The notes: a model not told the origin generated them from the sequence alone. A stretch of DNA of 64,000 nucleotides from Rhizobium etli 8C-3 (GCF_001908375.1 NZ_CP017241.1:1553001-1617000); one strand, 5' to 3'. Counted from the first letter of the stretch, positions 27,786-40,500 are shown. Numbers and translations: made by a program.

Positions 27786-28079
27786 TCAGTTGAAGCGGAT
27801 GATGGCGACTTCGCCTTCGAGCGCGCCTTGGTAAGCCGAGGCATGCGGCTCTTCTTCGGGAACGTCGGTCAGCATACCGATCTGGTCGAGGTCGGCCTCG
27901 ATGAAGCCCTCTTCCGCGAGGGCGTTCAGCGCCTCGCGCACGGCGCTGTCGTCATCGGCGGCCTTCAACATCACGTGCAGGTCGACACCCTCGGCGCCAT
28001 CGGACTCGTAGCCCTTGCCGATAATGATGAAGATCATCGGGCCTACGGAATTGTTGTCGTTGTCGGGCTTCTCGATCAT
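27786..28079 (-). CDS. Conserved hypothetical protein upstream of the Nudix gene
   Basis: 97-aa soluble acidic protein, starting MIEKPDNDNNSVGPMIFIII and containing ADLDQIGMLTDVPEEEPHAS. AAAGGA precedes the ATG at good spacing. The predicted alternation of strands and helices suggests a small folded domain (VDLHVMLKAADDDSAVREAL). First gene of a two-gene unit with the Nudix hydrolase. No function recognised. Confidence 0.75.
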   Translation of the reverse strand: MIEKPDNDNNSVGPMIFIIIGKGYESDGAEGVDLHVMLKAADDDSAVREALNALAEEGFIEADLDQIGMLTDVPEEEPHASAYQGALEGEVAIIRFN

Positions 28080-28580
28080 TCATCGGTCCTTTGGATATTT
28101 AGCGATTCGAAACTCGAATCCGCATTTGACAGGCGCGGGGCCCGCGAGCGCTGATTCCTTATCCGTTTTTGCAGCGATGCCCAAGTTCAACTTGGCATGC
28201 GGTATCGGTTGCGTCTAAAAGCCTTCAAAGAGCGCACGGAGCAAGGGTTTCAAGCCGATCCGCCCAAGATTATTTGTTAACCGGCCTTGACGAACCAGCG
28301 GGAAACCAGTAGTACCCGCGCCATCGGAACCCATGTGAGGCATGGCTGTCCGGGACGTCTCGTCCTGGAGTTCTCCTCAAACAAGGTTCGAAACGCACGT
28401 TGAAGATATGATGCCTGCACGCACGACGCATGTCTTTTTTGCGTCCTCTGCCTTCAGTGGTCCATCTGCGCAAGCGGATCGGGCCACATTTTGCGCATTG
28501 ACGACAGCCGTGTGATCTTGCCGGAGACGGCGCGAGTTACGCCCGCAAGGGTTTGAGAGATAAACGTAAGGGATGGTTGA
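28080..28580. other. 500-base region upstream of rpsL, str operon leader
   Basis: No coding sequence is supported. The left part should hold the minus-strand promoter of the Nudix unit; the right part is the promoter and long leader of rpsL-rpsG-fusA-tuf. A G+C-rich segment (28500-28560) can form CTTGCCGG/CCCGCAAG-type pairing. Confidence 0.4.
28286..28315 (+). promoter_or_regulatory. Candidate str operon promoter
   Basis: CTTGAC (28286-28291), the usual rhizobial -35 form, with an 18-base spacer to TAGTAC (28310-28315), a weak -10. This would give a leader of roughly 260 bases before rpsL. No transcript data. Confidence 0.4.
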
Positions 28581-28952
28581 ATGCCTACCGTAAACCAGCT
28601 GATCCGCAAGCCTCGCCAGGCAAGTGTAAAGCGTAACAAGGTTCCTGCCTTGCAGGAAAACCCGCAGAAGCGCGGCGTTTGCACCCGCGTCTACACGACG
28701 ACGCCGAAGAAGCCGAACTCGGCTCTGCGTAAGGTTGCCAAGATCCGCCTCACCAACGGCTTCGAAGTCATTGGTTACATTCCCGGCGAAGGTCACAACC
28801 TTCAGGAACACTCCGTCGTCATGATCCGTGGCGGCCGCGTGAAGGACCTTCCGGGTGTCCGTTACCACATCATCCGCGGCGTTCTCGATACCCAGGGTGT
28901 CAAGAACCGCAAGCAGCGCCGTTCGAAGTACGGTGCGAAGCGTCCGAAGTAA
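28581..28952 (+). CDS. rpsL: 30S ribosomal protein S12
   Basis: 123-aa decoding-centre protein; first gene of the str operon. The loop [12 protein letters not shown] carries K43 and [13 protein letters not shown] carries K88, the residues usually changed in streptomycin-resistant mutants; both are wild type here. Confidence 0.98.
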   Translation: MPTVNQLIRKPRQASVKRNKVPALQENPQKRGVCTRVYTTTPKKPNSALRKVAKIRLTNGFEVIGYIPGEGHNLQEHSVVMIRGGRVKDLPGVRYHIIRGVLDTQGVKNRKQRRSKYGAKRPK

Positions 28953-28998
28953 TTCGGTTTTTGTTTTCCGGCGCTGCGCGAGGTTCTCCGCGTGGTAA

Positions 28999-29499
<501 letters not shown>

Positions 29500-29528
29500 T
29501 TCCGAACGGTATCGAAAGGCAGTCCACA

Positions 29529-31628
29529 ATGGCTCGCGAATATAAAATCGAAGACTACCGCAATTTCGGTATCATGGCGCACATCGACGCCGGCAAGACC
29601 ACGACGACCGAACGTATTCTTTATTACACCGGTAAGTCGCACAAGATCGGCGAAGTCCACGACGGCGCAGCCACCATGGACTGGATGGAGCAGGAGCAGG
29701 AGCGTGGCATCACGATCACCTCCGCTGCGACCACGACCTTCTGGAAGGGCCGTGACGGCAAGATGCGCCGCTTCAACATCATTGACACCCCCGGACACGT
29801 CGACTTCACGATCGAAGTCGAGCGTTCGCTGCGCGTTCTCGACGGCGCCATCGCGCTTCTCGATGCCAACGCCGGTGTCGAGCCGCAGACAGAAACCGTC
29901 TGGCGCCAGGCCGAGAAGTATCACGTTCCGCGCATGATCTTCTGCAACAAGATGGACAAGACCGGTGCGGACTTCTACCGCTCCGTCGAGATGATCAAGA
30001 CCCGTCTTGGGGCGACGGCGGTCGTCATGCAGCTGCCGATCGGCGCAGAAACCGAGTTCAAGGGCGTTGTCGACCTGATCGAGATGAACGCGCTCATCTG
30101 GCGCGACGAATCGCTCGGCGCTCAGTGGGACGTCGTCGAAATCCCGGAAGACATGAAGGCCAAGGCTGAAGAATATCGCGAAAAGCTGATCGAGACGGTT
30201 GTCGAGATCGACGAAGCCGCAATGGAGGCCTATCTCGAAGGCAACATGCCGGACAACGATCAGATCCGCGCGCTCGTTCGCCGCGGCACCATCGACGTCA
30301 AGTTCCATCCGATGTTCTGCGGTACCGCCTTCAAGAACAAGGGCGTTCAGCCGCTGCTCGATGCCGTCGTCGACTACCTGCCGTCGCCGCTCGACATCCC
30401 GGCGATCAAGGGTATCGACGTAAAGACGGAAGCTGAGATCGAGCGTCATCCCGATGACGCCGAGCCGCTCTCCATGCTCGCCTTCAAGATCATGAACGAC
30501 CCCTTCGTCGGTTCGCTCACCTTCGCCCGCATCTATTCCGGCAAGCTCGAAAAGGGCGCGTCGGTCATGAACACGGTCAAGGACAAGCGCGAGCGCGTCG
30601 GCCGCATGCTTCAGATGCACTCCAACTCGCGTGAAGACATCGAAGAAGCCTTCGCAGGCGATATCGTTGCTCTCGCAGGCCTCAAGGAGACCACCACTGG
30701 CGATACGCTGTGTGATCCGCTGAAGCCGGTTATCCTCGAGCGCATGGAATTCCCCGAGCCGGTCATCCAGATCGCCATCGAGCCCAAGACCAAGGGCGAC
30801 CAGGAAAAGATGGGCCTTGCGCTCAACCGCCTGGCTGCCGAAGACCCGTCCTTCCGTGTGAAGACGGACCAGGAGTCAGGCCAGACGATCATCGCCGGCA
30901 TGGGTGAACTTCACCTCGACATCATCGTTGACCGCATGCGTCGCGAGTTCAAGGTTGAAGCAACCGTCGGCGCGCCGCAGGTTGCCTACCGCGAAACCAT
31001 CACGAAGACGCACGAGGAAGACTACACGCACAAGAAGCAGTCCGGTGGTACCGGCCAGTTCGCGCGCGTCAAGATCATCTTCGAACCGAACCCGGAAGGC
31101 GACGACTTCAAGTTCGAGTCCAAGATCGTCGGCGGTGCTGTTCCGAAGGAATACATCCCGGGCGTCCAGAAGGGCATCGAGAGCGTTCTGACCTCCGGCC
31201 CGCTCGCAGGCTTCCCGATGCTCGGCGTCAAGGCGACGCTGGTCGACGGTGCCTTCCACGATGTCGACTCGTCGGTCCTGGCATTCGAAATCGCCTCGCG
31301 CGCTTGCTTCCGCGAGGCGGCAAAGAAGGCTGGCGCTCAGCTGCTCGAGCCGATGATGAAGGTCGAAGTCGTGACGCCGGAAGACTATGTCGGCGACGTC
31401 ATCGGCGACCTGAACTCTCGTCGTGGGCAGATCCAGGGCCAGGAGAGCCGCGGTATCGCTGTCGTCATCAACGCGAACGTTCCTCTGGCGAACATGTTCA
31501 AGTACGTCGATAACCTGCGCTCCATGTCGCAGGGCCGCGCTCAGTACACGATGACCTTCGATCACTACGCGCCGGTTCCGTCGAACGTCGCAACCGAAAT
31601 CCAGGCAAAGTATTCCGGTCAGAAGTGA
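29529..31628 (+). CDS. fusA: Elongation factor G
   Basis: 699-aa translocase GTPase. N-terminal [20 protein letters not shown] leads into the P-loop [15 protein letters not shown], then [30 protein letters not shown], and C-terminal domains IV/V ([24 protein letters not shown]). Its TGA stop sits inside a nine-pair hairpin. Third gene of the str operon. Confidence 0.98.
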   Translation: MAREYKIEDYRNFGIMAHIDAGKTTTTERILYYTGKSHKIGEVHDGAATMDWMEQEQERGITITSAATTTFWKGRDGKMRRFNIIDTPGHVDFTIEVERSLRVLDGAIALLDANAGVEPQTETVWRQAEKYHVPRMIFCNKMDKTGADFYRSVEMIKTRLGATAVVMQLPIGAETEFKGVVDLIEMNALIWRDESLGAQWDVVEIPEDMKAKAEEYREKLIETVVEIDEAAMEAYLEGNMPDNDQIRALVRRGTIDVKFHPMFCGTAFKNKGVQPLLDAVVDYLPSPLDIPAIKGIDVKTEAEIERHPDDAEPLSMLAFKIMNDPFVGSLTFARIYSGKLEKGASVMNTVKDKRERVGRMLQMHSNSREDIEEAFAGDIVALAGLKETTTGDTLCDPLKPVILERMEFPEPVIQIAIEPKTKGDQEKMGLALNRLAAEDPSFRVKTDQESGQTIIAGMGELHLDIIVDRMRREFKVEATVGAPQVAYRETITKTHEEDYTHKKQSGGTGQFARVKIIFEPNPEGDDFKFESKIVGGAVPKEYIPGVQKGIESVLTSGPLAGFPMLGVKATLVDGAFHDVDSSVLAFEIASRACFREAAKKAGAQLLEPMMKVEVVTPEDYVGDVIGDLNSRRGQIQGQESRGIAVVINANVPLANMFKYVDNLRSMSQGRAQYTMTFDHYAPVPSNVATEIQAKYSGQK

Positions 31629-31635
31629 CCGGAAT
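31612..31635 (+). promoter_or_regulatory. Hairpin across the fusA stop codon
   Basis: ATTCCGGTC (31612-31620), loop AGAAGT, GACCGGAAT (31627-31635): nine perfect pairs, with the stop codon TGA at 31626-31628 at the loop/stem junction. No T-run follows. Possible modulation of fusA-tuf readthrough or RNA processing. Confidence 0.5.
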
Positions 31636-31696
31636 ACCAATTGACCGATAACAAGAATTAGATCCCTTCGGGGACTAGCAGAATGGAGAGCCGAAA

Positions 31697-32872
<1,176 letters not shown>

Positions 32873-32878
32873 TCTTTT

Positions 32879-32905
32879 AAGCAAGCGGCCCAGGGCCGCT
32901 TGCTT
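32879..32905 (+). terminator. Hairpin terminator after tuf copy 2
   Basis: AAGCAAGCGGCC (32879-32890), loop CAG, GGCCGCTTGCTT (32894-32905): 12 perfect pairs seven bases after the stop. No long T-run follows, so termination may be partial into the S10 operon. Confidence 0.65.
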
Positions 32906-32920
32906 ATGACATAAAAATGT

Positions 32921-33034
32921 AGCAAATGGCGCGCGAGCGCGATTTGCTTCTGCTTCGGCTTCGAGGCAGGCAATGAACAGATAAGGTGGGCCTTAAGGCC
33001 TGGAGACTGGAAAGGGACATCGTTTCGGTGTCCC
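32921..33034 (+). promoter_or_regulatory. Structured S10 operon leader (candidate L4 target)
   Basis: Three elements in the 258-base gap before rpsJ: AGCAAAT plus CGCG pairing with CGCGATTTGCT (32921-32948), a perfect palindrome GGCCTTAAGGCC (32989-33000), and GGGACATCG-TTT-CGGTGTCCC (33014-33034, one G-U pair). E. coli S10 leaders respond to free L4; rhizobial equivalents are not established, so function is inferred from location. Confidence 0.4.
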
Positions 33035-33131
33035 CTTCGATCTTTGAAACCGGTGGTCCGCCTTAGGAAAAAGTAGAACAGCCCGTGCCGTTTTGTTGGC
33101 ACGCGAAGAACAAACACAAGGATAACGTCGA

Positions 33132-33440
33132 ATGAACGGCCAAAATATCCGCATTCGCCTGAAGGCGTTCGATCACCGAATTCTCGATGCTTCCACGCGC
33201 GAGATTGTGTCGACGGCGAAGCGCACCGGAGCTAGTGTCCGGGGCCCCGTTCCGCTTCCGACCCGCATCGAGAAGTTTACGGTCAACCGGTCCCCGCACA
33301 TCGACAAGAAGAGCCGCGAGCAGTTCGAGATGCGCACGCATAAGCGCCTCCTCGACATCGTAGACCCGACCCCGCAGACGGTGGACGCGCTGATGAAGCT
33401 CGATCTGGCCGCCGGTGTCGATGTTGAGATCAAGCTCTGA
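33132..33440 (+). CDS. rpsJ: 30S ribosomal protein S10
   Basis: 102 aa, small-subunit head protein and NusG-binding antitermination factor NusE. Typical N-terminus [20 protein letters not shown] and the signature [20 protein letters not shown]. First gene of the S10 operon, preceded by CAAGGATAACG. Confidence 0.98.
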   Translation: MNGQNIRIRLKAFDHRILDASTREIVSTAKRTGASVRGPVPLPTRIEKFTVNRSPHIDKKSREQFEMRTHKRLLDIVDPTPQTVDALMKLDLAAGVDVEIKL

Positions 33441-33474
33441 GCCTGGCTCGAGCGGATTTGGAAGGATTGAACCG

Positions 33475-34116
33475 ATGCGTTCAGGTGTGATTGCACAGAA
33501 GGTGGGAATGACCCGCGTCTACAACGACGCTGGCGAGCATGTCCCGGTAACAGTATTGCGTATGGAAGGCTGCCAGGTCGTTTCCACGCGCACTGTAGAA
33601 AAGAATGGCTATACCGCAGTTCAGCTCGGTGCTGGCCAGGCGAAGGTTAAGAACACGTCCAAGGCGATGCGCGGCAACTTTGCTGTCGCCAACGTCGAGC
33701 CGAAGGCCAAGCTCGCAGAATTCCGCGTTTCGGAAGACAATCTGCTCGAGGTCGGCACCGAGCTCAAGGCTGGTCACTTCGCTGCAGGTCAGCTCGTCGA
33801 CGTGACGGGTACGACCATCGGTAAGGGTTTTGCCGGCGCCATGAAGCGCCACGGCTTCGGCGGTCTGCGCGCCACGCACGGCGTGTCGGTTTCGCACCGT
33901 TCGCATGGTTCGACGGGTTCGCGCCAGGATCCGGGCAAGGTGTTCAAGAACAAGAAGATGGCTGGTCACATGGGCCAGACGCGCGTAACGACTCAGAACC
34001 TGGAAGTGGTTTCGACCGATGAAGATCGCGGTCTGATCCTGATCAAGGGTGCAGTACCCGGTTCCAAGGGTGCCTGGATCATCGTGCGCGATGCCGTCAA
34101 GTCGGCAGCGAAGTAA
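33475..34116 (+). CDS. rplC: 50S ribosomal protein L3
   Basis: 213 aa, 23S rRNA assembly protein reaching toward the peptidyl transferase centre. The start [20 protein letters not shown] at 33475 has GGAAGG upstream; the longer frame is an extension into the gap. Conserved loop [20 protein letters not shown] is present. Twelve bases before rplD. Confidence 0.97.
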   Translation: MRSGVIAQKVGMTRVYNDAGEHVPVTVLRMEGCQVVSTRTVEKNGYTAVQLGAGQAKVKNTSKAMRGNFAVANVEPKAKLAEFRVSEDNLLEVGTELKAGHFAAGQLVDVTGTTIGKGFAGAMKRHGFGGLRATHGVSVSHRSHGSTGSRQDPGKVFKNKKMAGHMGQTRVTTQNLEVVSTDEDRGLILIKGAVPGSKGAWIIVRDAVKSAAK

Positions 34117-34128
34117 GGAGCCGGACCA

Positions 34129-34749
34129 ATGGAATTCAACGTCAAGACCCTCGAGGGAAAAGACGCAGGGAAGGTTTCTCTCTCTGACGCGATTTTCGGC
34201 CTCGAGCCCCGCGAAGACATTCTTGCCCGCGTCATCCGCTGGCAGCTTGCCAAGAAGCAGCAGGGCACCCACCAGGCAAAGGGCCGCGCGGACGTTTCGC
34301 GCACCGGCGCCAAGATGTACAAGCAGAAGGGTACGGGCCGCGCTCGTCACCATTCGGCTCGCGCCCCGCAGTTCCGCGGCGGTGGTAAGGCTCACGGTCC
34401 GGTCGCCCGCAGCCACGAGCACGACCTTCCGAAGAAGGTTCGCGCGCTGGGTCTGCGTCACGCACTGTCGGCCAAGTTCAAGTCCGAGGACGTGATCGTC
34501 ATCGACAATCTGGTCGCTGCTGAAGCAAAGACCAAGGCTCTCGCATCCGTTTTTGAGACGCTGGGCCTGACCAATGCGCTCTTCATCGGCGGCGCTGAGC
34601 TTGACGGCAACTTCAAGCTTGCAGCGAAGAACATCCCGAACATCGATGTTCTGCCGATCCAGGGCATCAACGTTTACGACATCGTGCGCCGCGGCAAGCT
34701 CGTGCTTTCCAAGGCTGCCGTTGAAGCTCTAGAGGAGCGTTTCAAGTGA
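34129..34749 (+). CDS. rplD: 50S ribosomal protein L4
   Basis: 206 aa, lines the peptide exit tunnel and in E. coli represses the S10 operon. Contains the internal extended loop [20 protein letters not shown], the tunnel constriction. Its stop overlaps the rplW start by four bases (GTGA), implying coupled translation. Confidence 0.98.
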   Translation: MEFNVKTLEGKDAGKVSLSDAIFGLEPREDILARVIRWQLAKKQQGTHQAKGRADVSRTGAKMYKQKGTGRARHHSARAPQFRGGGKAHGPVARSHEHDLPKKVRALGLRHALSAKFKSEDVIVIDNLVAAEAKTKALASVFETLGLTNALFIGGAELDGNFKLAAKNIPNIDVLPIQGINVYDIVRRGKLVLSKAAVEALEERFK

Positions 34750-35039
34750 CCGATCTTCGCCACTACGATGTGATCGTCTCGCCGGCGATCACCGAAAAGT
34801 CCACGCTGGTATCGGAAAACAACCAGGTTGTTTTCAACGTCGCCAAGGCGGCCACGAAGCCGGAAATCAAGGCTGCAGTCGAGGCGCTCTTCGGCGTCAA
34901 GGTCACGGCCGTCAACACTCTGCTCCGCAAGGGCAAGACCAAGCGTTTCCGCGGTTTTGTCGGCAAGCAGAAGGACGTGAAGAAGGCTGTCGTGACGCTG
35001 GCTGAGGGCCAGACGATCGACGTCTCCACCGGTCTCTGA
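34746..35039 (+). CDS. rplW: 50S ribosomal protein L23
   Basis: 97 aa, at the tunnel exit; docking site for trigger factor and SRP. GTG start at 34746 overlaps the rplD stop, with AGAGGAG just upstream. The sequence [20 protein letters not shown] and the later [20 protein letters not shown] fit the family. Confidence 0.97.
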   Translation: MTDLRHYDVIVSPAITEKSTLVSENNQVVFNVAKAATKPEIKAAVEALFGVKVTAVNTLLRKGKTKRFRGFVGKQKDVKKAVVTLAEGQTIDVSTGL

Positions 35040-35050
35040 GGAATAAGAAA

Positions 35051-35887
35051 ATGGCATTGAAAACATTCAATCCTACGACCCCGAGCCAGCGCCAGCTCGT
35101 CATCGTTGACCGTTCTGGCCTGTGGAAGGGCAAGCCGGTCAAGGTGCTGACGGAAGGCCTGACCTCCAAGGGTGGCCGCAACAACGCCGGCCGCATCACG
35201 GTCCGTTTCCAGGGCGGCGGTCATAAGCGCACCTATCGTCTCGTCGACTTCAAGCGCCGCAAGTTTGACGTCGAGGGCACGGTTCAGCGCATCGAATATG
35301 ACCCGAACCGTACGGCATATATCGCGCTCGTAACCTACACGGACGGCGAACAGGCCTACATCCTCGCTCCGCAGCGCCTCGCTGCCGGCGACAAGGTCGT
35401 CGCTTCCGACAAGGCCGTCGACGTGAAGCCGGGCAACACCATGCCGCTTCAGTTCATCCCGGTCGGCTCCATCATCCACAACGTGGAAATGAAGCCGGGC
35501 AAGGGCGGTCAGATCGCACGTTCGGCAGGCGGTTACGCACAGCTCGTCGGCCGCGACCAGGGCATGGCGATCCTTCGCCTGAACTCGGGTGAACAGCGCC
35601 TCGTCCACGGCACCTGCCTGGCGACGATCGGTGCGGTTTCCAACCCGGACCACGGCAACATCAATGATGGCAAGGCCGGCCGTTCGCGCTGGCGTGGCAA
35701 GAAGCCGCATAACCGCGGCGTCGTCATGAACCCTGTCGACCATCCGCACGGTGGTGGTGAAGGCCGCACCTCGGGTGGCCGTCATCCGGTTACCCCGTGG
35801 GGCAAGCCGACCAAGGGCAAGCGTACCCGGTCGAACAAGTCGACCGACAAGATGATCATGCGCTCGCGTCATCAGCGTAAGAAGTAA
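35051..35887 (+). CDS. rplB: 50S ribosomal protein L2
   Basis: 278 aa, near the peptidyl transferase centre. Start [20 protein letters not shown]; conserved [20 protein letters not shown] with the functionally key histidine region, then the basic C-terminus. Eleven bases after rplW. Confidence 0.98.
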   Translation: MALKTFNPTTPSQRQLVIVDRSGLWKGKPVKVLTEGLTSKGGRNNAGRITVRFQGGGHKRTYRLVDFKRRKFDVEGTVQRIEYDPNRTAYIALVTYTDGEQAYILAPQRLAAGDKVVASDKAVDVKPGNTMPLQFIPVGSIIHNVEMKPGKGGQIARSAGGYAQLVGRDQGMAILRLNSGEQRLVHGTCLATIGAVSNPDHGNINDGKAGRSRWRGKKPHNRGVVMNPVDHPHGGGEGRTSGGRHPVTPWGKPTKGKRTRSNKSTDKMIMRSRHQRKK

Positions 35888-35902
35888 GAGAGGAAGTCTC
35901 CA

Positions 35903-36181
35903 ATGGCTCGTTCAGTATGGAAAGGTCCGTTCGTTGACGGCTATCTTCTCAAGAAGGCTGAGAAGGTTCGTGAAGGCGGACGTGCAGAAGTAATCAAGAT
36001 CTGGAGCCGTCGCTCCACGATCCTGCCGCAGTTCGTCGGTCTCACCTTCGGCGTCTACAACGGCAGCAAGCATGTTCCGGTCAGCGTCAATGAAGACATG
36101 GTCGGTCACAAATTCGGTGAATTCTCTCCGACCCGGACCTATTACGGTCACGGTGCGGACAAGAAGGCAAAGAGGAAGTAA
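35903..36181 (+). CDS. rpsS: 30S ribosomal protein S19
   Basis: 92-aa head protein beside the A-site. [20 protein letters not shown] start, and [20 protein letters not shown] near the C-terminus. Typical position between rplB and rplV. Confidence 0.98.
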   Translation: MARSVWKGPFVDGYLLKKAEKVREGGRAEVIKIWSRRSTILPQFVGLTFGVYNGSKHVPVSVNEDMVGHKFGEFSPTRTYYGHGADKKAKRK

Positions 36182-36183
36182 CG

Positions 36184-36573
36184 ATGGGCAAGGCAAAAGC
36201 CGAACGCCGGCTGAAGGACAACGAGGCGCAAGCAGTCGCCCGCACGCTCCGCGTCAGCCCACAGAAGCTCAATCTGGTTGCTGCGGCCATCCGCGGCAAG
36301 AAGGTTGACCGCGCACTCGCTGAGCTGGAGTTCTCTCGCAAGCGCATCGCAGGCGCCGTCAAGAAGACGCTCGAATCTGCGATCGCCAACGCCGAGAACA
36401 ACCACGATCTCGACGTCGACGCGCTGGTCGTAGCAGAAGCCTATGTCGGCAAGTCGATCGTCATGAAGCGTTTCCACGCTCGTGGCCGCGGCCGTGCATC
36501 TCGCATCGAGAAGCCGTTCGCCCACCTGACGATCGTCGTCCGCGAAGTGCAGGCACAAGAGGAGGCCGCATAA
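36184..36573 (+). CDS. rplV: 50S ribosomal protein L22
   Basis: 129 aa with a hairpin that reaches into the exit tunnel ([20 protein letters not shown]). Two bases after rpsS; its TAA shares one base with the rpsC ATG (TAATG). Confidence 0.98.
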   Translation: MGKAKAERRLKDNEAQAVARTLRVSPQKLNLVAAAIRGKKVDRALAELEFSRKRIAGAVKKTLESAIANAENNHDLDVDALVVAEAYVGKSIVMKRFHARGRGRASRIEKPFAHLTIVVREVQAQEEAA

Positions 36574-37292
36574 TGGGTCAGAAAATCAATCCAATCGGTT
36601 TCCGTCTTGGCATCAACCGCACCTGGGATAGCCGCTGGTTCGCGGACAATGCCGAGTACGGCCAGCTCCTGCACGAAGACCTGAAGATGCGCAAGTTCGT
36701 CATGAGCGAACTGAAGCAGGCTGGTATTGCAAAGGTCGTCATCGAGCGTCCGCACAAGAAGTGCCGCGTCACGATCCACTCGGCTCGCCCGGGTCTGATC
36801 ATCGGCAAGAAGGGTGCAGACATCGACAAGCTCCGCAAGAAGCTGTCGGACATGACGAACTCCGAAACGCACCTCAACATCGTCGAAGTGCGCAAGCCGG
36901 AAGTCGACGCGACGCTCGTCGCCCAGTCGATCGCCCAGCAGCTGGAGCGCCGCGTGGCTTTCCGCCGCGCCATGAAGCGCGCAGTTCAGTCTGCAATGCG
37001 TCTTGGCGCCGAAGGCATCAGGATCACCTGCGCAGGCCGTCTCGGCGGCGCGGAAATCGCTCGTACCGAATGGTACCGCGAAGGCCGCGTTCCGCTGCAC
37101 ACCCTGCGTGCGGACATCGACTACGGTACGGCTGAAGCCGAAACCGCATTCGGCATCTGCGGCATCAAGGTCTGGATCTTCAAGGGCGAAATCCTTGAGC
37201 ACGATCCGCTGGCCTCCGAGCGCCGCGCACTCGAGGGTGACGCTCAGGGTCCGGCAAGCCGTGATCGCGATCGTCGCCGCGACAACGCTTGA
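36573..37292 (+). CDS. rpsC: 30S ribosomal protein S3
   Basis: 239 aa, mRNA entry-channel protein with helicase role. [22 protein letters not shown] domain with [14 protein letters not shown], and the C-terminal [20 protein letters not shown]. One-base overlap with rplV. Confidence 0.98.
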   Translation: MGQKINPIGFRLGINRTWDSRWFADNAEYGQLLHEDLKMRKFVMSELKQAGIAKVVIERPHKKCRVTIHSARPGLIIGKKGADIDKLRKKLSDMTNSETHLNIVEVRKPEVDATLVAQSIAQQLERRVAFRRAMKRAVQSAMRLGAEGIRITCAGRLGGAEIARTEWYREGRVPLHTLRADIDYGTAEAETAFGICGIKVWIFKGEILEHDPLASERRALEGDAQGPASRDRDRRRDNA

Positions 37293-37328
37293 TAGCGTTG
37301 GTGGCAGATAAGTTCGGAGAATAAGAAA

Positions 37329-37742
37329 ATGTTGCAGCCAAAGCGTACCAAGTACCGCAAGCAATTCAAGGGCCGCATCAAGGGCGTCGCCAAGGGTGGT
37401 TCCGACCTCGCCTTCGGTGAATTCGGCCTGAAGGCTCAGGAGCCCAACCGCGTCAATGCACGTGAAATCGAAGCGGCCCGCCGCGCGATCACGCGTTACA
37501 TGAAGCGCGCCGGCCGTGTATGGATCCGCGTGTTCCCGGACGTTCCGGTAACCGCAAAGCCGACCGAAGTCCGCATGGGTAAGGGTAAGGGCTCCGTCGA
37601 ATATTGGGCATGCAAGGTCAAGCCTGGCCGAATGATGTTCGAGATCGACGGCGTCACCGAAGAGATCGCCCGCGAGGCGCTTCGTCTCGGCTCGGCCAAG
37701 CTCTCGGTCAAGACGCGCTTCGTTCAGCGCATTGCAGAGTAA
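37329..37742 (+). CDS. rplP: 50S ribosomal protein L16
   Basis: 137 aa, organises the A-site tRNA region. Start [20 protein letters not shown]; signature [20 protein letters not shown]. 36 bases after rpsC. Confidence 0.98.
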   Translation: MLQPKRTKYRKQFKGRIKGVAKGGSDLAFGEFGLKAQEPNRVNAREIEAARRAITRYMKRAGRVWIRVFPDVPVTAKPTEVRMGKGKGSVEYWACKVKPGRMMFEIDGVTEEIAREALRLGSAKLSVKTRFVQRIAE

Positions 37743-37752
37743 GGAGAGGCAG

Positions 37753-37953
37753 ATGAAAGCCGAAGAAGTCCGCGGCCTCACGGCCGATCAACTCAAGGAC
37801 AAGCTCGCCAACCTCAAGAAGGAGCAGTTCAACCTGCGCTTCCAGAAGGCAACCGGCCAGCTCGAAAAGTCCTCGCGCATCAACGAAGTCCGCAAGGACA
37901 TCGCCCGCGTGAAAACCATTGCCCGCCAGAAGGCGGCAGAAGCAAAGGCGTAA
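37753..37953 (+). CDS. rpmC: 50S ribosomal protein L29
   Basis: 66 aa, two-helix protein near the tunnel exit. The ATG at 37753 ([20 protein letters not shown]) has AAGGAGAGG before it; the longer in-frame start overlaps rplP. Confidence 0.97.
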   Translation: MKAEEVRGLTADQLKDKLANLKKEQFNLRFQKATGQLEKSSRINEVRKDIARVKTIARQKAAEAKA

Positions 37954-37965
37954 AGGAAGAACAAC

Positions 37966-38205
37966 ATGCCGAAGCGCATTCTGCAGGGCGTTGTCGTTGG
38001 CGACAAGAACGAGAAGACTGTCGTAGTTCGCGTTGAGCGCCGTTTCGCTCACCCGCTGCTTCAGAAGACCGTTCGTCGTTCCAAGAAGTACAAGGCCCAC
38101 GACGAAAACAACCAGTACAAGATCGGCGATACCGTATCCATCGAGGAATGCGCGCCGATTTCCAAGGACAAGCGCTGGACGGTGATTTCCGCCCAGGGCA
38201 AGTAA
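37966..38205 (+). CDS. rpsQ: 30S ribosomal protein S17
   Basis: 79-aa 16S rRNA primary binding protein; last gene of the S10 operon. [20 protein letters not shown] start and [20 protein letters not shown] end. Followed by a terminator-like hairpin before rplN. Confidence 0.98.
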   Translation: MPKRILQGVVVGDKNEKTVVVRVERRFAHPLLQKTVRRSKKYKAHDENNQYKIGDTVSIEECAPISKDKRWTVISAQGK

Positions 38206-38260
38206 CAGAATTTTGCGCGAGGCCTTGCGTCTCGCCGAAATTTCTGTATGAAGCAGCGTC

Positions 38261-38294
38261 AGAACGCTCGAATGCCGGGCGTTCTTTTGCTTTG
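38261..38294 (+). terminator. Terminator between rpsQ and rplN (S10/spc boundary)
   Basis: AGAACGCTCG (38261-38270), loop AATGC, CGGGCGTTCT (38276-38285), then TTTGCTTT. Ten pairs with one G-U. Divides the S10 operon from spc. A second small stem ACCCGCC/GGCGGGT at 38371-38389 follows and probably lies near the spc promoter. Confidence 0.7.
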
Positions 38295-38469
38295 AGCGCA
38301 TGGAAGGTCCCGTCGGGAAACCACCTTGGCACGATTTTTCCCGCGCTATTCAAGCTATTGCCGTGTCTGTACCCGCCCTTGAGGCGGGTTCGGCGGGCTG
38401 ACAATTTTCATGAGCCGGGGTAGGGGGCGCAAGCCCAACCATTCCGGTAAAACAAGAAGGCGACCTGAT

Positions 38470-38838
38470 ATGATTCAGATGCAAACAAACCTCGACGTCG
38501 CGGATAATTCCGGCGCACGTCGTGTCATGTGCATCAAGGTGCTGGGCGGCTCGAAGCGCAAGTATGCCTCGATCGGCGACGTCATCGTCGTTTCGATCAA
38601 GGAAGCGATCCCGCGCGGCCGCGTGAAGAAGGGTGACGTGATGAAGGCGGTGGTAGTTCGTACCGCCAAGGAAATCCGTCGCGTGGATGGCAGCATCATC
38701 CGCTTCGACACGAATGCAGCAGTCCTCATCGACAACAAGAAAGAGCCGATCGGCACCCGTATCTTCGGACCGGTTCCGCGCGAACTTCGCGCCAAGAACC
38801 ACATGAAGATCATCTCGCTGGCTCCCGAAGTACTGTAA
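38470..38838 (+). CDS. rplN: 50S ribosomal protein L14
   Basis: 122 aa, subunit-interface protein; first spc gene. [20 protein letters not shown] is the family start; in-frame upstream sequence is leader. Contains [19 protein letters not shown] at the C-terminus. Confidence 0.98.
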   Translation: MIQMQTNLDVADNSGARRVMCIKVLGGSKRKYASIGDVIVVSIKEAIPRGRVKKGDVMKAVVVRTAKEIRRVDGSIIRFDTNAAVLIDNKKEPIGTRIFGPVPRELRAKNHMKIISLAPEVL

Positions 38839-38850
38839 GGAGCGGGAACG

Positions 38851-39159
38851 ATGCAGAAGATTCGTAAAGGCGACAAGGTCGTCATGCTCGCAGGCAAGGA
38901 CAAGGGCCGCACCGGCGAAGTCCTCCAGGTTCTGCCGAAGGAAGATCGCGCGGTCGTGCGAGGCGTCAACGTCGTCAAGCGCCATCAGCGCCAGACGCAG
39001 ACGCAGGAAGCCGGCATCATCAGCAAGGAAGCCTCGGTTCACCTGTCCAACATTGCAATCGTCGACAAGGACGGCAAGCCGACCCGCGTCGGTTTCAAGG
39101 TCGTTGACGGCAAGAAGGTCCGTGTGGCCAAGCGTTCTGGAGATGTGATCGATGGCTGA
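38851..39159 (+). CDS. rplX: 50S ribosomal protein L24
   Basis: 102 aa, KOW-domain assembly initiator ([20 protein letters not shown]). Stop overlaps rplE start by eight bases. Confidence 0.97.
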   Translation: MQKIRKGDKVVMLAGKDKGRTGEVLQVLPKEDRAVVRGVNVVKRHQRQTQTQEAGIISKEASVHLSNIAIVDKDGKPTRVGFKVVDGKKVRVAKRSGDVIDG

Positions 39160-39709
39160 GGCAAAGTATGAGCCGCGGCTCAAGAAGGAATATGTCGAGC
39201 GCATCCGCAAGGCGATGCAGGAGAAGTTCTCCTATGCCAACGAGATGCAGATCCCGAGGCTCGACAAGATCGTGATCAACATGGGTGTTGGCGAAGCAAC
39301 GGCTGATTCGAAGAAGCCGACCATTGCTGCAGCCGACCTGGCAGCGATCGCCGGCCAGAAGCCGGTGATCACCCGTGCACGCAACTCGATCGCTGGCTTC
39401 AAGGTCCGCGAGCAGATGCCAATCGGCGCCAAGGTCACCCTGCGCGGCGCCCGCATGTACGAGTTCCTGGACCGTCTCGTGAACATCGCGCTTCCGCGCG
39501 TTCGCGACTTCCGCGGCCTGAACCCGAAGAGCTTTGACGGCCGTGGCAACTTCGCCATGGGCATCAAGGAGCACATTGTGTTCCCTGAGATCAACTACGA
39601 CAAGGTTGATCAGATGTGGGGCATGGACATCATCGTTTGCACGACGGCAACGAAGGACGACGAAGCACGGGCTCTGCTGACAGAGTTCAACTTCCCGTTC
39701 CGTCAGTAA
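39152..39709 (+). CDS. rplE: 50S ribosomal protein L5
   Basis: 185 aa, central protuberance protein binding 5S r[23 protein letters not shown] and conserved [20 protein letters not shown]. Overlaps rplX. Confidence 0.98.
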   Translation: MAEAKYEPRLKKEYVERIRKAMQEKFSYANEMQIPRLDKIVINMGVGEATADSKKPTIAAADLAAIAGQKPVITRARNSIAGFKVREQMPIGAKVTLRGARMYEFLDRLVNIALPRVRDFRGLNPKSFDGRGNFAMGIKEHIVFPEINYDKVDQMWGMDIIVCTTATKDDEARALLTEFNFPFRQ

Positions 39710-39741
39710 CCGTAACGACGAGCGTAGAAAAGGAACCTGAC

Positions 39742-40047
39742 ATGGCGAAGACAAGCGCAGTTGAAAAGAACAAGCGCCGCCGTACTGCGGTCGCAAATCA
39801 GGCTGCCAAGCGCGCAGCCCTGAAGGCGATCATCATGAACCAGTCTCTTCCGATCGAAGAGCGGTTCAAGGCCTCGATCAAGCTGGCATCCCTGCCGCGC
39901 GATGGATCGAAGACCCGCATTCGCAACCGTTGCGAAGTATCGGGCCGCCCGCGCGCGTACTACCGCAAACTGCGCATGTCGCGTATCGCGCTGCGTGAAC
40001 TGGGCAATCTCGGCAAGGTGCCGGGCATCGTCAAGTCGAGCTGGTAA
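39742..40047 (+). CDS. rpsN: 30S ribosomal protein S14
   Basis: 101 aa, the zinc-free long form: no CxxC pairs, only one cysteine in [13 protein letters not shown] at 39742 ([20 protein letters not shown]) with AAAGGAAC upstream; longer frame overlaps rplE. Confidence 0.97.
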   Translation: MAKTSAVEKNKRRRTAVANQAAKRAALKAIIMNQSLPIEERFKASIKLASLPRDGSKTRIRNRCEVSGRPRAYYRKLRMSRIALRELGNLGKVPGIVKSSW

Positions 40048-40059
40048 GGAGCAGGTTAG

Positions 40060-40458
40060 ATGACAATGACTGATCCGTTGGGCGATATGCTCACTCGCAT
40101 CCGCAACGGCGCTTCCCGCCGCAAGTCGTCGGTTTCGACGCCTGCGTCCAAGCTCCGTGCACGCGTTCTCGATGTCCTGCAGTCCGAAGGCTACATCCGT
40201 GGCTATTCCGTTGTCGATTTCGGCAATGGCAAGTCGGAACTCAGCATCGAGCTGAAGTACTACGAAGGCACATCGGTGATCCGCGAGATCGGCCGTGTGT
40301 CCAAGCCGGGCCGCCGGGTTTATGTCTCGGTCAAGTCCATTCCGCAGGTCGCGAACGGTCTCGGCATCACCATCCTTTCGACCCCGAAGGGCGTGATGGC
40401 CGATCACCAGGCTCGCGAACAGAACGTTGGTGGCGAGGTTCTTTGCTCTGTCTTCTAA
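40060..40458 (+). CDS. rpsH: 30S ribosomal protein S8
   Basis: 132 aa, primary 16S binder and, in E. coli, spc operon repressor. [20 protein letters not shown] start, C-terminal [20 protein letters not shown]. Confidence 0.98.
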   Translation: MTMTDPLGDMLTRIRNGASRRKSSVSTPASKLRARVLDVLQSEGYIRGYSVVDFGNGKSELSIELKYYEGTSVIREIGRVSKPGRRVYVSVKSIPQVANGLGITILSTPKGVMADHQAREQNVGGEVLCSVF

Positions 40459-40500
40459 GACAGGGCAGAAACCTCCATTGCGAACAGACAGGATTTAAAA

